From CAMLOF01 sp966692625 (GTDB lineage: Bacteria > Pseudomonadota > Gammaproteobacteria > Burkholderiales > Burkholderiaceae_C), in the NCBI GenBank assembly GCA_966692625.1, contig CBKZAG010000198.1, positions 1 to 6,187 of the forward strand: 6,187 bases of DNA, read 5' to 3'. Numbering within the stretch: the stretch's first letter is position 1; each line of letters begins with the position of its first letter. The notes below the pieces were generated by a model. That model saw nothing but the letters and a program-made list of their open reading frames with translations, had not been told where the DNA came from and did no database searches. Below, one piece after another: positions 1-4,919 of the stretch. Both the position numbers and the translations under genes were made by a program.

Positions 1-721
1 GGTTCCAGCCGTCGGCCAGCACGAAGAGCATGAGCTTGAAGGGCAGGGCCACCAGAACGGGCGACAGCATCATCATGCCCAGCGACATGAGCACGCTGGC
101 CACGACCATGTCGATCACCAGGAAGGGGATGAAGATCATGAAGCCGATCTGGAAGGCGGTTTTGAGCTCGCTGATGACGAAGGCGGGTACCAGAACGCGC
201 ATGGGCGCGGTTTCTGCGGTGGTCTCGGGGGGTAGTTTGGCCAGGTTGGCGAAGAGCTGGAAGTCGGACTGGCGTGTCTGCTTGAGCATGAAGGCGCGCA
301 TGGGCGTTTCGCCACGCTCCAGTGCCTGATCGAAGGTGATGGCGTTTTCGCTGTAAGGTTTGTAGGCGTCTTGGTAGACCTTGTCCAGCGTGGGGCCCAT
401 GACGAACAGGGTGAGGAACAGCGACAGCCCGACGATGACTTGGTTGGGCGGTGCCTGTTGGGTACCCAGCGCCTGGCGCATCAGTGACAGCACAATGACG
501 ATGCGGGTGAAGGACGTCATCATCAACAGCACCGCGGGCAGGAAAGACAGTGCCGTGAAGAAGAGCAGTGTCTGGATGGGCACCGAGTAGCTGGTGCCGC
601 CCGGCCCTTGGCCGATGATGAGCGGCAGTTGCGCGCCGCCACCAGAGGGTGCTTGCGCCCAGGCAACGGCACCGAGCGACAGGCCCAGCGCCAACCCGGC
701 GAGCCAGCGCTTGGTGGTCAT
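1..721 (-). CDS. fliP: FliP, flagellar type III export gate protein (3' end cut by window edge)
   Basis: FliP is a core membrane protein of the flagellar type III export gate. With FliQ and FliR it forms the helical channel through which rod, hook and filament subunits pass. The visible 240 codons (coding 2-721) begin with a signal peptide, basic MTTKR then a hydrophobic stretch to about residue 20, with likely cleavage after AWA at 20-22; FliP is known to be made with a cleavable signal sequence. Hydrophobic segments follow at about 49-70, 95-113, 192-215 and 220-236. The family signature PAFVISELKTAFQIG lies at 179-193, followed by IPFLVIDMVVASVLMSLGMMML; the Met run at 216-218 matches the methionine-rich gate region of FliP. 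The protein ends in ADGWN, so by comparison with E. coli FliP only about ten residues are missing. The ATG (719-721) overlaps the fliO stop as ATGA and has GGAG eight bases upstream. Identification is firm. Confidence 0.98.
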   Translation of the reverse strand, partial: MTTKRWLAGLALGLSLGAVAWAQAPSGGGAQLPLIIGQGPGGTSYSVPIQTLLFFTALSFLPAVLLMMTSFTRIVIVLSLMRQALGTQQAPPNQVIVGLSLFLTLFVMGPTLDKVYQDAYKPYSENAITFDQALERGETPMRAFMLKQTRQSDFQLFANLAKLPPETTAETAPMRVLVPAFVISELKTAFQIGFMIFIPFLVIDMVVASVLMSLGMMMLSPVLVALPFKLMLFVLADGWN

Positions 722-1071
722 GCAGCGGTCTCCGGCGCGGGCTTCTTGAGGGCAGCCGCGACTTCCTTGTAGTTGGCGCTGCCAGCCACCGCGGACGCGT
801 CACGCGGCAGTGTGGCGGTGTGCAGGGTGCGCACGTGCTGGGGGGTGACACCCAGGGTGAGCTGCACGGGGCCGCTCGGGCCGTTCACCTCCACAACCAC
901 CACGCGCTGCTGTGGGCCTAGCATGATTTGCGAGACGACGCGCATCTCCGCACCCAGGCCGGTGCCGGCCGGGGTGACGCGGCGCTTGATCCACTGCATG
1001 CCCCAGGCAAGCAGCACCAGCAGCACGAGCAGCCCCAGAACCGGGGCATAGGCCATGTAGGAGTCGCTCAT
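718..1071 (-). CDS. fliO: FliO, flagellar export apparatus assembly protein
   Basis: FliO is a small bitopic membrane protein that helps assemble or stabilise FliP during construction of the export gate. This 117-residue protein has a short N-terminal segment, one transmembrane helix at about residues 8-25 (VLGLLVLLVLLAW), a basic stop-transfer sequence (KRR at 29-31) and a cytoplasmic FliO domain at about 43-90 with the typical MRVVSQIMLGPQQRVVVVEV pattern. A low-complexity Ala/Pro/Lys tail follows. The length suits the short FliO group. It lies between fliN and fliP: ten bases separate it from the fliN stop, and its own stop overlaps the fliP start. The ten bases before its ATG (ACCACCCACC on the minus strand) contain no Shine-Dalgarno purine run. 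An in-frame stop lies a few codons upstream, so no earlier start is possible. Translation is therefore probably reinitiation from fliN (inference). FliO is poorly conserved, so context carries part of the identification. Confidence 0.94.
   Translation of the reverse strand: MSDSYMAYAPVLGLLVLLVLLAWGMQWIKRRVTPAGTGLGAEMRVVSQIMLGPQQRVVVVEVNGPSGPVQLTLGVTPQHVRTLHTATLPRDASAVAGSANYKEVAAALKKPAPETAA
730..733 (-). promoter_or_regulatory. Ribosome-binding site of fliP
   Basis: Minus-strand GGAG lies eight bases before the fliP ATG and inside the end of fliO. It supports the start at 721 and shows that fliP can recruit ribosomes itself as well as being coupled to fliO through the ATGA overlap. Confidence 0.75.
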
Positions 1072-1081
1072 GGTGGGTGGT

Positions 1082-1495
1082 TCAGTGTTTGCTCAGGCGG
1101 CGCAGCCGCTCGGATGGGGTGACGATGTCGGTCAGGCGGATGCCGAACTTTTCGTTCACGACCACCACCTCACCTTGGGCAATGAGGTAGCCATTGACCA
1201 GCACGTCCATGGGTTCACCGGCCAGAGCGTCCAACTCGACGATAGAGCCCTGGGCCAGCTGGAGAATGTACTTGATGGGCACCTTGGTGCGGCCGAGTTC
1301 CACCGACAGCTGCACCGGGATGTCCAGCACCATGCTGATGTCGTTGTTGCCGGTGGGCGGCGGGGGCTCGCCGTCGAAATGCGGCGCGCCTGCGGCGAAA
1401 TCCTGCGATTTTTCAGTGTTGGCCTGCTCTTGCAGCGCCTGTGCCCAATCGTCTGCCAGGGCTTCGTCGTTTGGGGTGTCGTTTTCACTTGTCAT
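1082..1495 (-). CDS. fliN: FliN, flagellar motor switch / C-ring protein
   Basis: FliN is the most abundant C-ring protein. It forms the lower ring with FliM, takes part in switching, and docks the FliH-FliI export complex. From the chosen start it has 137 residues: an acidic, Gln/Pro-rich N-terminal linker (about 1-50, with PPPP at 44-47) and a SpoA/FliN domain at about 54-130. Recognisable stretches are ISMVLDIPVQLSVELGRTK, IVELDALAGEPMDVLVNG and VNEKFGIRLTDIV, all strongly conserved in FliN. Two in-frame ATGs exist. The one at 1507 has no ribosome-binding site. The one at 1495 has GGAG six bases upstream, so I choose 1495. It overlaps the end of fliM by 11 bases, implying translational coupling that would help hold the FliM:FliN ratio. 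The four extra residues MEPT of the longer form would not change the domain. The next gene is fliO. Confidence 0.97.
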   Translation of the reverse strand: MTSENDTPNDEALADDWAQALQEQANTEKSQDFAAGAPHFDGEPPPPTGNNDISMVLDIPVQLSVELGRTKVPIKYILQLAQGSIVELDALAGEPMDVLVNGYLIAQGEVVVVNEKFGIRLTDIVTPSERLRRLSKH

Positions 1496-2489
1496 AGTTG
1501 GCTCCATGCCAGGACTTGTCCGCGCTGCGCAAGGTCTGGACGACCTTGAGTGCGTATTTGCCGTTGTGGGTGCCGTATTCGCACTCCATCACGGGCACGC
1601 TGTCTACCTTCACGGAAATCACGCGTTCACGCTCCAGTTCGATGAAATCACCCACCTTCATGGCCAGCAGTTGTTCGATGGTGGCGTCGGTGGTGGCCAG
1701 TTCTGCGACGAGTTCCACCTCTGCCGCCTGGATCTCGTTGCTCAGCAGTTTGACCCAGCGGCGGTCCACCTCGATGGAGTCACCCTGCAGCGTGGAGTAA
1801 AGCACGTCACGGATAGGCTCCAGCGTGGAGTAGGGGATGCACAGGTGCAGCGAGCCGGTGATGTCGCCGATTTCCAGCGTGAAGCTGGTGCTCACGACGA
1901 TTTCGCTGGGGGTGGCGATGTTGGCGAACTGGGGCTGCATCTCGGAGCGCTGGTAGGCCAGCTCCAGGGGGTACACGCCTTTCCAAGCTTTTTTGTATTC
2001 TTCCGAAACCACTTCCACCATGCGGTTGATGACGCGCTGTTCGGTGGGCGAGAAGTCGCGGCCTTCGATGCGGGTGTGGAACTTGCCGGTGCCGCCGAAG
2101 AGGCTGTCGATCACGCCGAAGAGCAGCGTGGGTTCGCACACGATGAGGCCGCTGCCGCGCAGCGGCCTCACGGCCATGATGTTGAAGTTGGTGGGAACCA
2201 CCAGTTCGCGCAGGAACATGCTGTACTTTTGTACCTGCACCGGACCGACCGAGATCTCTGGGCTGCGGCGTATGAAATTGAACAGACCGACGCGCAGGTT
2301 GCGCGCGAAGCGTTCGTTGATGACCTCCATGGTGGGCATGCGCCCACGGACGATGCGTTCCTGGCTGGAAAGGTCATAGCTGCGGACGCCGCCGCTGGGC
2401 ACTTCATCCTTGGCCAGCTTCTGGCTCTCGCCGGTGACACCCTCGAGCAGGGCATCGATCTCGTCCTGGGAGAGAAAGGCGTCGCTCAT
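1485..2489 (-). CDS. fliM: FliM, flagellar motor switch protein
   Basis: FliM is the C-ring protein that binds CheY-P and passes the switching signal to FliG. It is full length at 334 residues, the usual size. The N-terminal FLSQDEIDALL (5-15) is the CheY-P binding segment. A linker to about residue 40 leads into the middle domain (about 45-235), with SSQERIVRGRMPTMEVINER, and the FGGTGK loop at 131-136, which is the GGxG motif contacting FliG. The C-terminal SpoA-type domain at about 250-325 pairs with FliN. All key motifs are present, so the switch should be functional. The ATG at 2489 has GGAG at a good distance and lies 29 bases after the fliL stop; the 3' end overlaps fliN by 11 bases. 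Its intact CheY-binding peptide implies chemotactic control of rotation in this organism (inference). Identification is firm. Confidence 0.99.
   Translation of the reverse strand: MSDAFLSQDEIDALLEGVTGESQKLAKDEVPSGGVRSYDLSSQERIVRGRMPTMEVINERFARNLRVGLFNFIRRSPEISVGPVQVQKYSMFLRELVVPTNFNIMAVRPLRGSGLIVCEPTLLFGVIDSLFGGTGKFHTRIEGRDFSPTEQRVINRMVEVVSEEYKKAWKGVYPLELAYQRSEMQPQFANIATPSEIVVSTSFTLEIGDITGSLHLCIPYSTLEPIRDVLYSTLQGDSIEVDRRWVKLLSNEIQAAEVELVAELATTDATIEQLLAMKVGDFIELERERVISVKVDSVPVMECEYGTHNGKYALKVVQTLRSADKSWHGANYDK
1502..1505 (-). promoter_or_regulatory. Ribosome-binding site deciding the fliN start
   Basis: Minus-strand GGAG sits six bases before the ATG at 1495, inside the 3' end of fliM. It overlaps the alternative upstream ATG at 1507, so a ribosome bound here would start at 1495. 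No comparable purine run precedes 1507. Confidence 0.75.
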
Positions 2490-2497
2490 GGTGTTGT

Positions 2498-2501
2498 CTC
2501 C
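2498..2501 (-). promoter_or_regulatory. Ribosome-binding site of fliM
   Basis: Minus-strand GGAG, part of CGGAGACAACACC, is eight to nine bases before the fliM ATG and lies in the short fliL-fliM gap. The fliP site has the same core, CGGAGAC. Confidence 0.72.
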
Positions 2502-2518
2502 GCGAGGGCAGCTGTTTT

Positions 2519-3037
2519 TTACTGCACGATCAGGCTGGAAAACAGCACCGCTTCGACGGGGCTGTCGCCGCGCGCCACGGCCGTGCCCGTGGTTTCGCGC
2601 ACCAGTTGCAGGATGTCGGTGGCAAGCTTTTCCTTGCCCTCTGGGCGCAGCAGTTCCTCGGCCTTGCGGGACGATACCAGCATGAGCACCCCACTGCGGA
2701 CAGATGGCATGAAGGATTTGATGCGGTCGGCGGTGGGCTGGTCTGCCACTTGCAGGGTGATGCCGACCTGCGCATAGCGGATGCCGCCTTCGTCGGCCAG
2801 GTTGACGACCAGGTTTTCCAGCGGCATGAATTGCGGTGGCGTTTTGGCCTTGCTGCTTTTGGCGGGTTCGTGGGTGTCGGCGCCACCTTCCTCGTCGTCG
2901 GCGCTGCCCTTCTTCAGCAGAAAGAATGCCGCGCCTGCGCCGACCAGTGTGAGCACCAGCACGGCGACAATGATGATCAGCATCTTCTTGCTTTTGGGTT
3001 TGGCGTTTTCTGTGCCTGCAGCGGGCTTGGCGGCCAT
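2519..3037 (-). CDS. fliL: FliL, flagellar basal body-associated stator protein
   Basis: FliL is an inner-membrane protein that surrounds the MotA/MotB stator units and supports torque generation, especially under load. The 172-residue protein has a Lys/Ala-rich cytoplasmic N terminus (1-18), a single transmembrane helix at about 19-41, an acidic low-complexity linker (DDEEGG, about 46-65) and the periplasmic FliL domain at about 66-172. Conserved features are MPLENLVVNLAD, RYAQVGITLQV, the SFMPSVRSGVLMLVSSRKAEELL helix region and the C-terminal LFSSLIVQ. The length is normal for the family. It is the first gene after the fliK terminator and so probably leads the fliLMNOP unit. The ATG at 3037 has AAAGG eight bases upstream. 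The stop is TAA, whereas the other complete genes here end in TGA. Identification is firm. Confidence 0.97.
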   Translation of the reverse strand: MAAKPAAGTENAKPKSKKMLIIIVAVLVLTLVGAGAAFFLLKKGSADDEEGGADTHEPAKSSKAKTPPQFMPLENLVVNLADEGGIRYAQVGITLQVADQPTADRIKSFMPSVRSGVLMLVSSRKAEELLRPEGKEKLATDILQLVRETTGTAVARGDSPVEAVLFSSLIVQ

Positions 3038-3143
3038 GGGTATTGCCTTTGTTTCGGAGTAGAACGTTGTCTGGACAGTGGCGGTATGCCAGGAACGTTA
3101 TTCTGTCATGGCGATTATGGCGGCCGCGTTGACTGCCTAAAGT
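3038..3143 (-). promoter_or_regulatory. Probable promoter region and leader of the fliLMNOP unit
   Basis: This stretch between the fliK terminator and fliL is the only place in the window for a promoter of fliLMNOP, and one is expected because the terminator is strong. On the minus strand it holds CATAAT (3114-3119, one mismatch to the -10 box, but no convincing -35), ATGACA (3104-3109, one mismatch to the -35 box, followed 17 bases later by a poor -10, TACCGC), and two copies of AACGTTC starting 31 bases apart (3093-3099 and 3062-3068). On the plus strand ATGGCG occurs twice with a three-base gap (3108-3113, 3117-3122). No good sigma-28 or sigma-54 site is seen. That a promoter lies here is inferred; its exact position and sigma factor are not determined. 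Confidence 0.4.
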
Positions 3144-3172
3144 AAAAAAAGCCGGGGCTAGCCCCGGCTTTT
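3144..3172 (-). terminator. Intrinsic terminator after fliK
   Basis: Positions 3147-3172 form a perfect 26-base palindrome. As RNA it folds into a GCCGGGG/CCCCGGC stem, extended by four A-U pairs, around a CUAG loop. On the minus strand it is followed by seven U residues (3144-3150), then ACUUU. It starts 17 bases after the fliK stop, the right place to end the fliIJK transcript. In the plus direction the U tract is only UUUUCU, so it would be weaker; no plus-strand gene is seen that would need it. Confidence 0.93.
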
Positions 3173-3189
3173 CTCCTGTGAAGCGGCTG

Positions 3190-4455
3190 TCAAGCGTACA
3201 GGTCCAGGGCCCGTTGGCTGCGAGGGCGTATCTGCACGGCCTGTTCGGAGGCCTCGCTGCCGCTCACGCGGTCCAGCGCGCGGTGGAGTCCGCGCCAACC
3301 CTGGGAGCTTTCCGGTTGCCCGGAGGAGCGTCCATTGGCGTCGCCGCCTTGCGCGCCCACGGACACGCTGCCCAGGTCCATGCCCTGGCGGGCCAGCAGG
3401 TCGGACAGGATGGTTTGCGCCTGGGCGCGGATGGTCTCGCGCGCTTGGGCGTCGTCGGTGCGGAAGTGGATGTGGGCCTGGCGGTCCTTGAGTGTCACGT
3501 CCACTTCAAGCGGGTTGCGCAGCCCGGCATCCAGCCGCATGGCCGCCCGTTTGGTGTTTTGCGAGGCCCAGACGCTGACCTGTGCCCCGAGTGACTCAAA
3601 AGCTTCCTGCATGGCCTGGTCCATGCGGTCGGCGAAGCTTTCCACAGGTACAGCGTCAGGACCGGAGGCAGCGCTTGCATTGTTGTCTTGGGATGAGGCG
3701 GCGCCCGTGCCCAGATCAGAGCCTGAACCGTTGGATGGCGTGTTGCTGTCGCCGCGCGGGGCACTGCCAGCTGACGCTACCACCGCGAACGTTTGTGCGG
3801 GCGAGGATTCGCTGGATTCGACGTTGGAGCCGGTGCGGTGAGTGCCAGCGGACTCTCCGTTGCTCGCACCTTGCAGCGCTTGCGCCGAGGGTTGCAGGCT
3901 TTGTGCGCTGGGTGTAGCGGGAGTGGCAGGCGTGGCCTTGCCCAAGGCATCGTCTGCCGACGCCGGGGTGGCTCGTGTGGCGGACAAGGCCGCGTTGGGG
4001 TTTTGGGGCTTGCCGCCTTTGTCGGCTCTGTTTGCCAGGCCCTTGCCTGTGGGCTGCCCGGACACCGTGTCTTGCGCCCTGGCGAGTGCGGCGTTCACTG
4101 CCTGATCTTCGGTCGTGATGGCCTCGGAGGGATGACCGATTTGCAGCCCGGCCAGCGGATTGAACAGGTTGGCTGCATTAGCGGGGTCTTCGGCGGATTT
4201 GCGTGCGTCCCTGGCTTGTGGCGGAAGCAAGCCCGCCAGAGCCGGGTCTTCAAGCAAGGGCGCATCAGTCTGTGCTGTGAGTGCATCCTGCGTGGCGGCG
4301 TCCTTGCCGGGATCGAGGTTGTCTTGCAGCATCTGCGCGAAAAGGTCCGCCCCAGAGGCTTGACTGGCCTGCGATTGCTGGGCACGCTGAGCCGCAGCAT
4401 TGCGTTGGATGATCTGGTGCTCCTGGCGTGTGGTGGTGGCGTGTTCTGCTTTCAT
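3190..4455 (-). CDS. fliK: FliK, flagellar hook-length control protein
   Basis: FliK is exported during hook growth, measures hook length as a molecular ruler, and through its C-terminal domain makes FlhB switch from hook to filament substrates. The protein has 421 residues. The N-terminal 270 are low in structure and rich in Ala, Gln, Ser, Pro and Asn, with a short ATP repeat at 174-182, as expected for the ruler part. A compact C-terminal hook-control domain follows at about 273-370 (ADRMDQAMQEAFESLGAQVS, then VDVTLKDRQAHIHF, then a helix ending LLARQGMDLGSVSV). A further Ser/Gln-rich tail ends in RALDLYA. The ATG at 4455 overlaps the fliJ stop as ATGA. A TTG at 4470 would add five residues but lacks a ribosome-binding site and is less likely. 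FliK proteins diverge fast, so the call rests on the domain, composition and position after fliJ. The usual LxPxxLG motif is altered. Confidence 0.93.
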   Translation of the reverse strand: MKAEHATTTRQEHQIIQRNAAAQRAQQSQASQASGADLFAQMLQDNLDPGKDAATQDALTAQTDAPLLEDPALAGLLPPQARDARKSAEDPANAANLFNPLAGLQIGHPSEAITTEDQAVNAALARAQDTVSGQPTGKGLANRADKGGKPQNPNAALSATRATPASADDALGKATPATPATPSAQSLQPSAQALQGASNGESAGTHRTGSNVESSESSPAQTFAVVASAGSAPRGDSNTPSNGSGSDLGTGAASSQDNNASAASGPDAVPVESFADRMDQAMQEAFESLGAQVSVWASQNTKRAAMRLDAGLRNPLEVDVTLKDRQAHIHFRTDDAQARETIRAQAQTILSDLLARQGMDLGSVSVGAQGGDANGRSSGQPESSQGWRGLHRALDRVSGSEASEQAVQIRPRSQRALDLYA

Positions 4456-4919
4456 GGGTTGTGTTTCCAAGGTGTGGCGGCCGTGTTCTGGCGGTGCAGG
4501 TTGGCCGCCATTTCATCGTTGTTTTTTTGTTCCTGCCGTTGCAGCTGGTGTTGCCAGGCTTTTTCCCGGCGTTCGGTGAACTTTTGCAGGCTGGCGAGTT
4601 CGCGTTCGGCTTGAACGACCTGTTGCTGGCAATGTTCAACCTGCAGTTGCAGCCGTTGCAGCACGCCGTTCTGGAAAGCGACGGCGTTGTCCAGCTTGTC
4701 CAGGAACTGGTGTTGCGTGCGCAGCAGCGTTACGCTGATGCCTTGCGTGGCCCGCTGCGACCAGCGCTGTATCGACTCGGCGGTGTACCCCTGCAGCTGC
4801 AGCATCTGCTGTTGGGCCTGTTGCAACTCGCGCTGCGCCTGGCCCAGCGCCTGCAGCGCTTCGTCGCGGCGCTGGGTGCAGACTTCCAGCACGGTGGTGA
4901 GCGGGGCAGGTTTGTTCAT
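4452..4919 (-). CDS. fliJ: FliJ, flagellar export chaperone / ATPase stalk protein
   Basis: FliJ is the coiled-coil stalk that inserts into the FliI ATPase hexamer, links it to FlhA, and escorts empty export chaperones. The 155-residue protein is almost wholly helical and rich in Gln, Leu, Glu and Arg, with heptad-like spacing in two long stretches at about 8-55 (LTTVLEVCTQRRDEALQALG onwards) and 70-140. This matches the antiparallel coiled coil of FliJ, and the length is usual. The hydrophilic tail (about 140-155) looks disordered. Its ATG at 4919 overlaps the fliI stop as ATGA, with GGTGA six bases upstream inside fliI; its own stop overlaps the fliK start. Coupled translation with its partner FliI is therefore likely. 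Coiled-coil proteins are hard to name by sequence alone, but the position between fliI and fliK makes the call strong. Confidence 0.94.
   Translation of the reverse strand: MNKPAPLTTVLEVCTQRRDEALQALGQAQRELQQAQQQMLQLQGYTAESIQRWSQRATQGISVTLLRTQHQFLDKLDNAVAFQNGVLQRLQLQVEHCQQQVVQAERELASLQKFTERREKAWQHQLQRQEQKNNDEMAANLHRQNTAATPWKHNP

Noticed and set aside
1194..2777. A plus-strand open frame of 527 codons opposite fliL, fliM and fliN
   Set aside because: It is antisense to firmly identified genes and its composition (His, Gln, Gly, Val, Asp-rich, no recognisable domain) is that of a complementary-strand shadow in G+C-rich DNA. It crosses several gene boundaries.
3079..3100. Possible sigma-28 (FliA) promoter: TAACGTTC with a GCC-rich second box on the minus strand
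   Set aside because: The first box matches TAAAGTTT at 6 of 8 positions, but at the normal spacing the second box does not match GCCGATAA, and with a 10-base spacer only about half matches. Too weak to call.
3097..3108. Leader peptide in the fliL upstream region (ATG ACA GAA TAA on the minus strand)
   Set aside because: Only three codons, no ribosome-binding site and no regulatory codon run; expected by chance.
3793..4614. A plus-strand open frame of 273 codons opposite fliK and fliJ
   Set aside because: Cys/Gly/Arg-rich shadow of fliK and fliJ with no family resemblance and no promoter or ribosome-binding site noticed.
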